DNA of 64,000 nt from Phalacrocorax aristotelis (GCF_949628215.1 NC_134276.1:217950610-218014609); one strand, 5' to 3'. Shown: positions 33,936-47,400, numbered from the stretch's first letter. The notes: generated by a model not told the origin, from the sequence alone. A program made the numbers and translations.

Positions 33936-36900
33936 GGGGCGTGCACACCCCGTGTGTGTGCCCTGGGGCTGTGACCCCCAACCTCTGTGCACCGTGCGCA
34001 CCCCGTGTGCGTGCCCTGGGGCTGTGACCCCCCTCTGTGCACCGTGCGCACCCCGTGTGCGTGCCATGGGGCTGTGACCCCCCCCCGTGCACCGTGCGCA
34101 CCACGTGTGCGTGCCCTGGGGCTGTGACCCCCCACCTCTGTGCACCGTGCGCACCCCGTGTGCGTGCCATGGGGCTGTGACCCCCCCCCTCTGTGCACCG
34201 TGCGCACCCCGTGTGCGTGCCCTGGGGCTGTGACCCCCCTCTGTGCACCGTGCGCACCCCGTGTGCGTGCCCTGGGGCTGTGACCCCCCTCTGTGCACCA
34301 TGCGCACCCCGTGTGCGTGCCCTGGGGCTGTGACCCCCCACCTCTGTGCACCGTGCGCACCCCGTGTGCGTGCCCTGGGGCTGTGACCCCCCCTCTGTGC
34401 ACCGTGCGCACCCCGTGTGCGTGCCCTGGGGCTGTGACCCCCCTCTGTGCACCGTGCGCACCCCGTGTGCGTGCCCTGGGGCTGTGACCCCCCTCTGTGC
34501 ACCATGCGCACCCCGTGTGCGTGCCCTGGGGCTGTGACCCCCCTCTGTGCACCATGCGCACCCCGTGTGCGTGCCCTGGGGCTGTGACCCCCCCCACCTC
34601 TGTGCACCGTGCGCACCCCGTGTGCGTGCCCTGGGGCTGTGACCCCCCCTCTGTGCACCGTGCGCACCCCGTGTGCGTGCCCTGGGGCTGTGACCCCCCT
34701 CTGTGCACCGTGCGCACCCCGTGTGCGTGCCCTGGGGCTGTGACCCCCCCTCTGTGCACCGTGCGCACCCCGTGTGCGTGCCATGGGGCTGTGACCCCCC
34801 TCTGTGCACCGTGCGCACCCCGTGTGCGTGCCATGGGGCTGTGACCCCCCTCTGTGCACCGTGCGCACCCCGTGTGCGTGCCCTGGGGCTGTGACCCCCA
34901 ACCTCTGTGCACCGTGCGCACCCCGTGTGCGTGCCATGGGGCTGTGACCCCCCTCTGTGCACCGTGCGCACCCCGTGTGCGTGCCATGGGGCTGTGACCC
35001 CCCCTCTGTGCACCGTGCGCACCCCGTGTGCGTGCACTGGGGCTGTGACCCCCCTCTGTGCACCGTGCGCACCCCGTGTGCGTGCCCTGGGGCTGTGACC
35101 CCCCCCTCTGTGCACCGTGCGCACCCCCGTGTGCGTGCCATGGGGCTGTGACCCCCCTCTGTGCACCGTGCGCACCCCGTGTGCGTGCCCTGGGGCTGTG
35201 ACCCCCCCCTCTGTGCACCATGCGCACCCCGTGTGCGTGCCATGGGGCTGTGACCCCCCTCTGTGCACCGTGCGCACCCCGTGTGCGTGCCCTGGGGCTG
35301 TGACCCCCCCCCCTCTGTGCACCGTGCGCACCCCGTGTGCGTGCCCTGGGGCTGTGACCCCCCCCCTCTGTGCACCGTGCGCACCCCGTGTGCGTGCCAT
35401 GGGGCTGTGACCCCCCTCTGTGCACCGTGCGCACCCCGTGTGCGTGCCCTGGGGCTGTGACCCCCCACCTCTGTGCACCGTGCGCACCCCGTGTGCGTGC
35501 CCTGGGGCTGTGACCCCCCCCTCTGTGCACCGTGCGCACCCCGTGTGCGTGCACTGGGGCTGTGACCCCCCCCTCTGTGCACCGTGCGCACCCCGTGTGC
35601 GTGCCCTGGGGCTGTGACCCCCCTTCTGTGCACCGTGCGCACCCCGTGTGCGTGCCCTGGGGCTGTGACCCCCCTCTGTGCACCGTGCGCACCCCGTGTG
35701 CGTGCCCTGGGGCTGTGACCCCCCTTCTGTGCACCGTGCGCACCCCGTGTGCGTGCCCTGGGGCTGTGACCCCCCACCTCTGTGCACCGTGCGCACCCCG
35801 TGTGCGTGCCCTGGGGCTGTGACCCCCCACCTCTGTGCACCGTGCGCACCCCGTGTGCGTGCCCTGGGGCTGTGACCCCCCCCCTCTGTGCACCGTGCGC
35901 ACCCCGTGTGCGTGCCCTGGGGCTGTGACCCCCCCCTCTGTGCACCGTGCGCACCCCGTGTGCGTGCCATGGGGCTGTGACCCCCCTCTGTGCACCGTGC
36001 GCACCCCGTGTGCGTGCCCTGGGGCTGTGACCCCCAACCTCTGTGCACCGTGCGCACCCCGTGTGCGTGCCATGGGGCTGTGACCCCCCCCTCTGTGCAC
36101 CGTGCGCACCCCGTGTGCGTGCCCTGGGGCTGTGACCCCCAACCTCTGTGCACCGTGCGCACCCCGTGTGCGTGCCGTGGGGCTGTGACCCCCCCTCTGT
36201 GCACCGTGCGCACCCCGTGTGCGTGCCCTGGGGCTGTGACCCCCCCCCTCTGTGCACCGTGTGCACCCCGTGTGCGTGCCCTGGGGCTGTGACCCCCCTC
36301 TGTGCACCGTGCGCACCCCTTGTGCGTGCCCTGGGGCTGTGACCCCCCTCTGTGCACCGTGCGCACCCCGTGTGCGTGCCCTGGGGCTGTGACCCCCCCC
36401 CTCTGTGCACCGTGCGCACCCCCGTGTGCGTGCCCTGGGGCTGTGACCCCCCCCTCTGTGCACCGTGCGCACCCCGTGTGCGTGCCCTGGGGCTGTGACC
36501 CCCCCCCTCTGTGCACCGTGCGCACCCCGTGTGCGTGCCCTGGGGCTGTGACCCCCACCTCTGTGCACCGTGCGCACCCCGTGTGCGTGCCCTGGGGCTG
36601 TGACCCCCCCCCTCTGTGCACCGTGCGCACCCCGTGTGCGTGCCCTGGGGCTGTGACCCCCCTCTGTGCACCGTGCGCACCCCGTGTGCGTGCCCTGGGG
36701 CTGTGACCCCCCTCTGTGCACCGTGCGCACCCCGTGTGCGTGCCCTGGGGCTGTGACCCCCACCTCTGTGCACCGTGCGCACCCCGTGTGCGTGCCCTGG
36801 GGCTGTGACCCCCCTCTGTGCACCGTGCGCACCCCGTGTGCGTGCCCTGGGGCTGTGACCCCCCTCTGTGCACCGTGCGCACCCCCGTGTGCGTGCCCTG

Positions 36901-39900
36901 GGGCTGTGACCCCCACCTCTGTGCACCGTGCGCACCCCGTGTGCGTGCCCTGGGGCTGTGACCCCCCACCTCTGTGCACCGTGCGCGCCCCGTGTGCGTG
37001 CCCTGGGGCTGTGACCCCCCCCTCTGTGCACCGTGCGCACCCCGTGTGCGTGCACTGGGGCTGTGACCCCCAACCTCTGTGCACCGTGCGCACCCCGTGT
37101 GCGTGCCCTGGGGCTGTGACCCCCAACCTCTGTGCACCGTGCGCACCCCGTGTGCGTGCCATGGGGCTGTGACCCCCCTCTGTGCACCGTGCGCACCCCG
37201 TGTGCGTGCCCTGGGGCTGTGACCCCCCACCTCTGTGCACCGTGCGCACCCCGTGTGCGTGCCATGGGGCTGTGACCCCCCTCTGTGCACCGTGCGCACC
37301 CCGTGTGCGTGCCCTGGGGCTGTGACCCCCCACCTCTGTGCACCGTGCGCACCCCGTGTGCGTGCCCTGGGGCTGTGACCCCCCCCCTCTGTGCACCGTG
37401 CGCACCCCGTGTGCGTGCCCTGGGGCTGTGACCCCCCCCTCTGTGCACCGTGCGCACCCCGTGTGCGTGCACTGGGGCTGTGACCCCCAACCTCTGTGCA
37501 CCGTGCGCACCCCGTGTGCGTGCCCTGGGGCTGTGACCCCCCTCTGTGCACCATGCGCACCCCGTGTGCGTGCCATGGGGCTGTGACCCCCCCCTCTGTG
37601 CACCGTGCGCACCCCGTGTGCGTGCCCTGGGGCTGTGACCCCCCCCTCTGTGCACCGTGCGCACCCCGTGTGCGTGCCCTGGGGCTGTGACCCCCCCCTC
37701 TGTGCACCGTGCGCACCCCGTGTGCGTGCCCTGGGGCTGTGACCCCCCCCTCTGTGCACCGTGCGCACCCCGTGTGCGTGCCCTGGGGCTGTGACCCCCC
37801 TCTGTGCACCATGCGCACCCCGTGTGCGTGCCCTGGGGCTGTGACCCCCCTCTGTGCACCGTGCGCACCCCGTGTGCGTGCCCTGGGGCTGTGACCCCCC
37901 TCTGTGCACCATGCGCACCCCGTGTGCGTGCCATGGGGCTGTGACCCCCCCCTCTGTGCACCGTGCGCACCCCGTGTGCGTGCACTGGGGCTGTGACCCC
38001 CAACCTCTGTGCACCGTGCGCACCCCGTGTGCGTGCCCTGGGGCTGTGACCCCCCACCTCTGTGCACCGTGCGCACCCCGTGTGCGTGCCCTGGGGCTGT
38101 GACCCCCCCCTCTGTGCACCGTGCGCACCCCGTGTGCGTGCCCTGGGGCTGTGACCCCCCTCTGTGCACCATGCGCACCCCGTGTGCGTGCCATGGGGCT
38201 GTGACCCCCCCCTCTGTGCACCGTGCGCACCCCGTGTGCGTGCCCTGGGGCTGTGACCCCCCACCTCTGTGCACCGTGCGCACCCCGTGTGCGTGCACTG
38301 GGGCTGTGACCCCCCCCTCTGTGCACCGTGCGCACCCCGTGTGCGTGCCCTGGGGCTGTGACCCCCCCCTCTGTGCACCGTGCGCACCCCGTGTGCGTGC
38401 CCTGGGGCTGTGACCCCCCCCTCTGTGCACCGTGCGCACCCCGTGTGCGTGCCCTGGGGCTGTGACCCCCCACCTCTGTGCACCGTGCGCACCCCGTGTG
38501 CGTGCACTGGGGCTGTGACCCCCCACCTCTGTGCACCGTGCGCACCCCGTGTGCGTGCCCTGGGGCTGTGACCCCCAACCTCTGTGCACCGTGCGCACCC
38601 CGTGTGCGTGCCCTGGGGCTGTGACCCCCCTCTGTGCACCGTGCGCACCCCGTGTGCGTGCCCTGGGGCTGTGACCCCCCTCTGTGCACCGTGCGCACCC
38701 CGTGTGCGTGCCCTGGGGCTGTGACCCCCACCTCTGTGCACCGTGCGCACCCCGTGTGCGTGCCCTGGGGCTGTGACCCCCCCCTCTGTGCACCGTGCGC
38801 ACCCCGTGTGCGTGCACTGGGGCTGTGACCCCCAACCTCTGTGCACCGTGCGCACCCCGTGTGCGTGCCCTGGGGCTGTGACCCCCCACGTCTGTGCACC
38901 GTGCGCACCCCGTGTGCGTGCCCTGGGGCTGTGACCCCCCCCTCTGTGCACCGTGCGCACCCCGTGTGCGTGCCCTGGGGCTGTGACCCCCCACCTCTGT
39001 GCACCGTGCGCACCCCGTGTGCGTGCCCTGGGGCTGTGACCCCCCCCTCTGTGCACCGTGCGCACCCCGTGTGCGTGCCCTGGGGCTGTGACCCCCCCCT
39101 GTGCACCGTGCGCACCCCGTGTGCGTGCCCTGGGGCTGTGACCCCCCCCTCTGTGCACCGTGCGCACCCCGTGTGCGTGCCCTGGGGCTGTGACCCCCCA
39201 CCTCTGTGCACCGTGCGCACCCCGTGTGCGTGCACTGGGGCTGTGACCCCCCACCTCTGTGCACCGTGCGCACCCCGTGTGCGTGCCCTGGGGCTGTGAC
39301 CCCCAACCTCTGTGCACCGTGCGCACCCCGTGTGCGTGCCCTGGGGCTGTGACCCCCCACCTCTGTGCACCGTGCGCACCCCGTGTGCGTGCCCTGGGGC
39401 TGTGACCCCCCACCTCTGTGCACCGTGCGCACCCCGTGTGCGTGCCATGGGGCTGTGACCCCCCCCCGTGCACCGTGCGCACCCCGTGTGCGTGCCATGG
39501 GGCTGTGACCCCCCTCTGTGCACCGTGCGCACCCCGTGTGCGTGCCCTGGGGCTGTGACCCCCCCCTCTGTGCACCGTGCGCACCCCGTGTGCGTGCACT
39601 GGGGCTGTGACCCCCAACCTCTGTGCACCGTGCGCACCCCGTGTGCGTGCCCTGGGGCTGTGACCCCCCACGTCTGTGCACCGTGCGCACCCCGTGTGCG
39701 TGCCCTGGGGCTGTGACCCCCCCCTCTGTGCACCGTGCGCACCCCGTGTGCGTGCCCTGGGGCTGTGACCCCCCACCTCTGTGCACCGTGCGCACCCCGT
39801 GTGCGTGCCCTGGGGCTGTGACCCCCCTCTGTGCACCATGCGCACCCCGTGTGCGTGCCATGGGGCTGTGACCCCCCCCTCTGTGCACCGTGCGCACCCC

Positions 39901-42900
39901 GTGTGCGTGCCCTGGGGCTGTGACCCCCCTCTGTGCACCGTGCGCACCCCGTGTGCGTGCCCTGGGGCTGTGACCCCCCTCTGTGCACCGTGCGCACCCC
40001 GTGTGCGTGCCCTGGGGCTGTGACCCCCCCCCTCTGTGCACCGTGCGCACCCCGTGTGCGTGCCCTGGGGCTGTGACCCCCCTCTGTGCACCGTGCGCAC
40101 CCCGTGTGCGTGCCCTGGGGCTGTGACCCCCCACCTCTGTGCACCGTGCGCACCCCGTGTGCGTGCCCTGGGGCTGTGACCCCCCTCTGTGCACCGTGCG
40201 CACCCCGTGTGCGTGCACTGGGGCTGTGACCCCCCCCTCTGTGCACCGTCCACATCCCGTGTGCGTGCCCTGGGGCTGTGACCCCCCACCTCTGTGCACC
40301 GTGCACATCCCGTGTGCGTGCCCTGGGGCTGTGACCCCCCACCTCTGTGCACCGTGCGCACCCCGTGTGCGTGCCCTGGGGCTGTGACCCCCCCCTCTGT
40401 GCACCGTGCGCACCCCGTGTGCGTGCCCTGGGGCTGTGACCCCCCTCTGTGCACCGTGCGCACCCCGTGTGCGTGCCCTGGGGCTGTGACCCCCAACCTC
40501 TGTGCACCGTGCGCACCCCGTGTGCGTGCCCTGGGGCTGTGACCCCCCCCTCTGTGCACCGTGCGCACCCCGTGTGCGTGCCCTGGGGCTGTGACCCCCC
40601 TCTGTGCACCGTGCGCACCCCGTGTGCGTGCCCTGGGGCTGTGACCCCCCACCTCTGTGCACCGTGCGCACCCCGTGTGCGTGCCCTGGGGCTGTGACCC
40701 CCCCCTCTGTGCACCGTGCGCACCCCGTGTGCGTGCCCTGGGGCTGTGACCCCCCACGTCTGTGCACCGTGCGCACCCCGTGTGCGTGCCATGGGGCTGT
40801 GACCCCCCTCTGTGAACCGTGCGCACCCCGTGTGCGTGCCATGGGGCTGTGACCCCCCTCTGTGCACCGTGCGCACCCCGTGTGCGTGCCCTGGGGCTGT
40901 GACCCCCCCCCCCGTGCACCATGCGCACCCCGTGTGCGTGCCCTGGGGCTGTGACCCCCCCCTCTGTGCACCGTGCGCACCCCGTGTGCGTGCCCTGGGG
41001 CTGTGACCCCCCTCTGTGCACCGTGCGCACCCCGTGTGCGTGCACTGGGGCTGTGACCCCCCACCTCTGTGCACCGTGCGCACCCCGTGTGCGTGCCCTG
41101 GGGCTGTGACCCCCCTCTGTGAACCGTGCGCACCCCGTGTGCGTGCCCTGGGGCTGTGACCCCCACCTCTGTGCACCGTGCGCACCCCGTGTGCGTGCCC
41201 TGGGGCTGTGACCCCCCCCTCTGTGCACCGTGCGCACCCCGTGTGCGTGCCCTGGGGCTGTGACCCCCCACCTCTGTGCACCGTGCGCACCCCGTGTGCG
41301 TGCCCTGGGGCTGTGACCCCCCTCTGTGAACCGTGCGCACCCCGTGTGCGTGCCCTGGGGCTGTGACCCCCCACCTCTGTGCACCGTGCGCACCCCGTGT
41401 GCGTGCCCTGGGGCTGTGACCCCCCTCTGTGCACCGTGCGCACCCCGTGTGCGTGCCCTGGGGCTGTGACCCCCCACCTCTGTGCACCGTGCGCACCCCG
41501 TGTGCGTGCCCTGGGGCTGTGACCCCCCTCTGTGCACCGTGCGCACCCCGTGTGCGTGCCCTGGGGCTGTGACCCCCCCCTCTGTGCACCGTGCGCACCC
41601 CGTGTGCGTGCCATGGGGCTGTGACCCCCCACCTCTGTGCACCGTGCGCACCCCGTGTGCGTGCCCTGGGGCTGTGACCCCCCTCTGTGCACCGTGCGCA
41701 CCCCGTGTGCGTGCCCTGGGGCTGTGACCCCCCTCTGTGCACCGTGCGCACCCCGTGTGCGTGCCATGGGACTGTGACCCCCCTCTGTGCACCGTGCGCA
41801 CCCCGTGTGCGTGCCATGGGGCTGTGACCCCCCTCTGTGCACCGTGCGCACCCCGTGTGCGTGCCATGGGGCTGTGACCCCCCTCTGTGCACCGTGCGCA
41901 CCCCGTGTGCGTGCCCTGGGGCTGTGACCCCCCCTCTGTGCACCGTGCGCACCCCGTGTGCGTGCCCTGGGGCTGTGACCCCCAACCTCTGTGCACCGTG
42001 CGCACCCCGTGTGCGTGCCCTGGGGCTGTGACCCCCAACCTCTGTGCACCGTGCGCACCCCGTGTGCGTGCCCTGGGGCTGTGACCCCCCCCCCCTGTGC
42101 ACCGTGCGCACCCCGTGTGTGTGCCCTGGGGCTGTGACCCCCCTCTGTGCACCGTGCGCACCCCGTGTGCGTGCCATGGGGCTGTGACCCCCCTTGTGAA
42201 CCGTGCGCACCCCGTGTGCGTGCCCTGGGGCTGTGACCCCCCCCCCCCCGTGCACCGTGCGCACCCCTTGTGCGTGCCCTGGGGCTGTGACCCCCCTCTG
42301 TGCACCGTGCGCACCCCGTGTGCGTGCCCTGGGGCTGTGACCCCCCCCCCCCCCGTGCACCGTGCGCACCCCGTGTGCGTGCCCTGGGGCTGTGACCCCC
42401 CCCTCTGTGCACCGTGCGCACCCCGTGTGCGTGCCCTGGGGCTGTGACCCCCCCCCCCGTGCACCGTGCGCACCCCGTGTGCGTGCCCTGGGGCTGTGAC
42501 CCCCACCTCTGTGCACCGTGCGCACCCCGTGTGCGTGCCGTGGGGCTGTGACCCCCCCCCTCTGTGCACCGTGCGCACCCCGTGTGCGTGCCATGGGGCT
42601 GTGACCCCCCTCTGTGCACCGTGCGCACCCCCGTGTGCGTGCCCTGGGGCTGTGACCCCCCTCTGTGCACCGTGCGCACCCCGTGTGCGTGCCCTGGGGC
42701 TGTGACCCCCACCTCTGTGCACCATGCGCACCCCGTGTGCGTGCCCTGGGGCTGTGACCCCCCTCTGTGCACCGTGCGCACCCCGTGTGCGTGCCCTGGG
42801 GCTGTGACCCCCCCCCCTCTGTGCACCGTGCGCACCCCGTGTGCGTGCACTGGGGCTGTGACCCCCCTCTGTGCACCGTGCGCACCCCGTGTGCGTGCCC

Positions 42901-44030
42901 TGGGGCTGTGACCCCCCCCCCCTGTGCACCGTGCGCACCCCGTGTGCGTGCCCTGGGGCTGTGACCCCCCCCTCTGTGCACCGTGCGCACCCCGTGTGCG
43001 TGCCCTGGGGCTGTGACCCCCAACCTCTGTGCACCGTGCGCACCCCGTGTGCGTGCCCTGGGGCTGTGACCCCCCCCCCCCTGTGCACCGTGCGCACCCC
43101 GTGTGTGTGCCCTGGGGCTGTGACCCCCCTCTGTGCACCGTGCGCACCCCGTGTGCGTGCCCTGGGGCTGTGACCCCCCTCTGTGAACCGTGCGCACCCC
43201 GTGTGCGTGCCCTGGGGCTGTGACCCCCCCCCCCGTGCACCGTGCGCACCCCTTGTGCGTGCCCTGGGGCTGTGACCCCCCTCTGTGCACCGTGCGCACC
43301 CCGTGTGCGTGCCCTGGGGCTGTGACCCCCCCCCCCCCCCGTGCACCGTGCGCACCCCGTGTGCGTGCCCTGGGGCTGTGACCCCCCCCTCTGTGCACCG
43401 TGCGCACCCCCGTGTGCGTGCCCTGGGGCTGTGACCCCCACCTCTGTGCACCGTGCGCACCCCGTGTGCGTGCCGTGGGGCTGTGACCCCCCCCCCTCTG
43501 TGCACCGTGCGCACCCCGTGTGCGTGCCATGGGGCTGTGACCCCCCTCTGTGCACCGTGCGCACCCCGTGTGCGTGCCATGGGGCTGTGACCCCCCCTCT
43601 GTGCACCGTGCGCACCCCGTGTGCGTGCCCTGGGGCTGTGACCCCCACCTCTGTGCACCATGCGCACCCCGTGTGCGTGCCCTGGGGCTGTGACCCCCCT
43701 CTGTGCACCGTGCGCACCCCGTGTGCGTGCCCTGGGGCTGTGACCCCCCCCCCTCTGTGCACCGTGCGCACCCCGTGTGCGTGCACTGGGGCTGTGACCC
43801 CCCTCTGTGCACCGTGCGCACCCCGTGTGCGTGCCCTGGGGCTGTGACCCCCCCCCCCTGTGCACCGTGCGCACCCCGTGTGCGTGCCCTGGGGCTGTGA
43901 CCCCCCCCTCTGTGCACCGTGCGCACCCCGTGTGCGTGCCCTGGGGCTGTGACCCCCCTCTGTGCACCGTGCGCACCCCGTGTGCGTGCCCTGGGGCTGT
44001 GACCCCCCTCTGTGCACCGTGCACATCCCC
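33936..44030. repeat. 10-kb array of a ~51-bp minisatellite
   Basis: Close to 200 copies of a unit made of CTCTGTGCACCGTGCGCACC, then CCGTGTGCGTGCCCTGGGGC, then TGTGACCCCC with a variable C-run or CAC/CAA insertion. Point variants (CCATGGGG, CACTGGGG, ACCATGCGC) mark individual units. Larger blocks are duplicated: 42767-42964 recurs at 43703-43900, and 38841 onward matches 39623 onward. The minus strand of the unit lacks stops in all three frames, which creates three overlapping frames of over 3400 codons each. GTGCGCAC and GTGCAC palindromes and alternating purine-pyrimidine runs occur in every unit. Confidence 0.98.
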
Positions 44031-45860
44031 ATGCACACTCTGGTGTTGCACACCTCGGGGTTGCACCCCCTCAGTGCACACAAGGACAGTTTCGCTCCTG
44101 CTGAGCGGGGCTTGGGCAGAGCCAAGGCCTCTCCTGCCCCTCACCCCACCCCACCAGCGAGGGTCTAAGGGGTCGGGGCGGGGTGACACCGCCGGGACAG
44201 TGACCCCCGCTGACCCCAGGGCTGTCCCACAGCACACCGCGTCTCGCTCAGCACATGGAGCTGGGGGAGGATGAGGAAGGGGGCACGTGGGACTGATGGC
44301 GGTTGCCTTCCCCAGTCACCGCTGGGCGTGCTGGAGCCCGGCTCCCCCCGGGGCTGCCCGTGGGAAGGAGGAGGGGGGGATCGCCTTGCTTTGCCCATGC
44401 GCGGCTTTTGCTCTCCGTTGAACCGCCGTTACCTCAGCCCATGCCTTTCCCCACTTTCACCCTCCCCATTCTCCTCCCGTCGCGCCATGGGGGAGCCGGG
44501 CTCAGCCGCCGGCCGGGCTTAAACCACGCCAGGCCTTGGGGGTGCCCAGAGCGGGGCTCGCCAGCTCCGGCAGGTTGGATCGGCATGTGCCGCTGGGATT
44601 TAGGCTGTGACCGGGCCGGCTCCCCGGTGCGCCGTGGGGCTGCCCCCTGTGCTGCGCCGTGGGGCCGGGGGCTCGCTGTGGCTGCGCTTTGCTCTCGCCG
44701 CCCATCGCCGCGCCTGGGAACGCTCCGGTGACAGCAGCGGCGCCGGGGCCGGGCTGGCATGCGGCCGGGGCTTCGCTGGTGCTGCCATACTGGGCAGGCT
44801 GGGGCGCCGGCGCGAGCTCCAGTCAAGAGGACTGGGACAGGTGGATGATCCCACAGGGGAGTGGGACGCCCTGAAGCGTCCGTGGATGTGGATAATCCCA
44901 CGCCAGAGCAGGTACAGCCCCGGAGAGCCTGTGGCACCAGCTAAGGCTCCACTTGGAGCAGGTACGCCCCGAAGGGGCTGCAGCCCACGGGTACATCCAC
45001 GCCGGCGCAGGGGCTCGTCGCCATGGTCAACCCGACAGTCTGGAGATTGTCGTGGAAACACCTTTAACTTCTTGTAAGGTGGGATTTGAGTTGCATTTTA
45101 TGGGAATTCCCCAAGCAGGAACCACCTGGACCAGTGGAAAAGCCTTCCAAGGAGCAGCGACCCAACCCGCGCTGGCTGGGGTGCCCAGTGACCCCCCCCA
45201 CAGCACCCACTGCTCCCGCCCAGGGTCACCCCCCGTACCGACGGAACCCCACGCCGTGGACTAAACAAACCCCGTGGGCATTTGGGGATGTTTTATGGGC
45301 GTTTTAGGGGGAGGGGGGCACCGATTCCCACTGGGGGGGATGGGGACGTGTTGGGGTGGAGAACGAGCTGGGTTTGGCTTTGCCACCGCGCGGGGTTAAA
45401 CCACGACGCTCGCACGGGAAGCCGATGTGCCCCGGGGGGTGGCTGCGCCTGGTGGCAGCGAGTCCCAGGGACAACCCCCCCACCCAGGGTCCCCACGCCC
45501 CCCCCAGCACGACAGGGTGCCGGGATCCCCTCTGGAAAGGGGGCAGGAGGAATGGCTCCCCCCCCCCGCCCCAGGTCCAAGCTGGTCGTCCCCATCCAGA
45601 TGAGAGCTGTCACCCCACGGTGAGACCCCCCCAAATCCCACCGCACCGGGTCAGTGCCACCCCCTGCCCAGCAATGACGGGTGGGGGGGTCAGCCGTGCC
45701 GGGGAGGCAGGTAGCTTTCTGCACCACCCCCCCATTTCTGCGCCTGCCCCTCCATCCCCGGGGCTGAAGGGGGGGGTGTTGGGGTCGCCGCAGGCCCCCC
45801 CCGCCACCATCACCCCCACACTTACCTGGGCCGCGGCTCCCCCCAGGCCTCCCCGCTGAC
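44031..45860. other. single-copy island left of MIR129-1, no protein gene recognised
   Basis: Non-repetitive GC-rich sequence with a less GC-rich segment near 45060-45110. I scanned both strands for exons, including a leptin-like four-helix cytokine, which human synteny would place on this side of MIR129-1, and found none. It may contain downstream parts of the miR-129-1 primary transcript. Confidence 0.4.
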
Positions 45861-45872
45861 GTGATCCCCCGC

Positions 45873-45944
45873 AGATACTTTTTGGGGTAAGGGCTTCCTG
45901 ACGGCTGGCGGGAGGAACAGCAAGCCCAGACCGCAAAAAGACCC
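45873..45944 (-). ncRNA. MIR129-1: microRNA precursor mir-129-1
   Basis: The minus strand from 45944 to 45873 is a 72-nt hairpin of the same length as the human precursor. The 5' arm carries CTTTTTGCGGTCTGGGCTTG (45940-45921), identical to miR-129-5p. The 3' arm carries AAGCCCTTACCCCAAAAAG followed by TAT (45896-45875), identical to miR-129-1-3p; the T distinguishes it from the mir-129-2 locus, which has CAT. Only the loop and lower stem differ (CCCGCCAGCC for the human loop bases). miR-129-5p is a brain-enriched regulator of neuronal excitability and Rbfox targets. In human the gene lies between SND1 and LEP on the SND1 strand; here it is 16 kb downstream of the SND1 3' end on the same strand. 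Confidence 0.97.
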
Positions 45945-46519
45945 GAGAGAGACAGGGACGGCCGCGGTGGCACCTGCGGTGGCACCGCTGGCGGCGGGAG
46001 GCGACCGGGAGGGTGGCGGGGGGGCCGGGATGCTGCGCAGACCCCCCGGGTCCCGCCAGCCCCAGCCTGTCCCCTGTGCAGGGCAGGGGGTGACGGTGGC
46101 CGGTGTCACCCGTGCGCCGGGGATGCTGCCCCCCCCCCCCGCCCCCCCCCGCGGGCACGGGGACACGCGTGAGCCCCACGCGCGCACCACTGCGGCGCAG
46201 GCACCCCAGGAGATGGGGGGACTCTCCCTGGGGGTCCCCGGAGCACCCCGGCCACCAGCACCACACCCAGGCGGGGGGTCCCAGTGCTCCCCAGCCCCTC
46301 AGGGCCCCCCCAGACTGGGACGACTGGGTGCTGGGTGACGCTGGCACCGCCGGCACTGCGCAGAGCAGGGGGGCACGGCCCTGATGGGGGGGACGTGGCG
46401 CAGGCTGAGGGGGGCACACGTGACCCAGGCCGGTGGGGCTGCGACACAGACGGGGGGGGATGAACCCCAGGCAGGAGCAGCTCCTGCCTGCACCAGATCC
46501 CTGCCTGCGGGCAGGGGAA
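45945..46519. other. spacer upstream of MIR129-1, no gene seen
   Basis: GC-rich sequence between the hairpin and a minisatellite. Probably intronic to the primary miR-129-1 transcript on the minus strand. Open frames lack coding character. Confidence 0.4.
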
Positions 46520-47400
46520 CACAGGATCCCCTCGGATGCAGGCAGGGGAGTGTGGGATCCCTTTGGATGCAGGCAGGGGAGTGCGGGATCCCCTCGGATG
46601 CAGGCAGGGAAGGTCGGGATCCCTTCGGATGCAGGCAGGAGGGTGCAGGATCCCCTCGGATGCAGGCAGGGAAGGTCGGGATCCCTTCGGATGCAGGCAG
46701 GAGGGTGCAGGATCCCCTCGGATGCAGGCAGTGAGGCGCGGGATCTCTTTGGATGCAGGCAGGGAAGTGTGGGATCCCCTCGGATGCAGGCAGGGGAGTG
46801 CGGGATCCCCTTGGATGCAGGCAGGGAAGCACAGGATCCCCTCGGATGCAGGCAGGGAAGGTCAAGATCCCCTCGGATGCAGGCAGGGGAGCGCAGGATC
46901 CTCTCGGATGCAGGCAGGAGGATGCAGGATCACTCGGATGCAGGCAGGAGAGCGCAGGATCCCCTCAGATGCAGGCAGGGGAGGTCGGGATCCTCTCGGA
47001 TGCAGGCAGGGAAGCGCAGGATCCCCTCAGATGCAGGCAGGGGAGGTCGGGATCCCCTCGGATGCAAGCAGGGGAGCACAGGATCCCCTCAGATGCAGGC
47101 AGGGGAGGTCGGGATCCCCTCGGATGCAGGCAGGGAAGCGCAGGATCCCCTCAGATGCAGGCAGGGGAGGTCGGGATCCCCTCGGATGCAGGCAGGAGAG
47201 CGCAGGATCCCCTCGGATGCAGGCAGGGGAGCACGGGATCCCTTTGGATGCAGGCAGGGGAGCGCAGGATCCCCTCGGATGCAGGCAGGAGGGCGCGGGA
47301 TCCCTTTGGATGCAGGCAGGGGAGCGCAGGATCCCCTCGGATGCAGGCAGGAGGGCGCGGGATCCCTTTGGATGCAGGCAGGGGAGCGCAGGATCCCATC
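46520..47400. repeat. 31-bp minisatellite with a GGATCC in most units
   Basis: About 28 copies of a unit containing GGATCCCCTCGGATGCAGGC followed by AGGGGAGCGCA. Variants are TCGG, TTGG or TCAG before ATGCAGG. Open frames on both strands are artefacts. Confidence 0.96.

Noticed and set aside
33313-44237. Three overlapping minus-strand open frames of about 3400-3500 codons each
   Set aside because: They exist because the ~51-bp repeat unit has no stop codon in any minus frame. All three frames are equally open and the products are pure repeat.
45820-45985. Minus-strand frame resembling a signal peptide followed by KPLPQKV, first considered as a leptin exon
   Set aside because: The same bases form the mir-129-1 hairpin, identical to the known mature sequences, and no start codon or second exon fits leptin.
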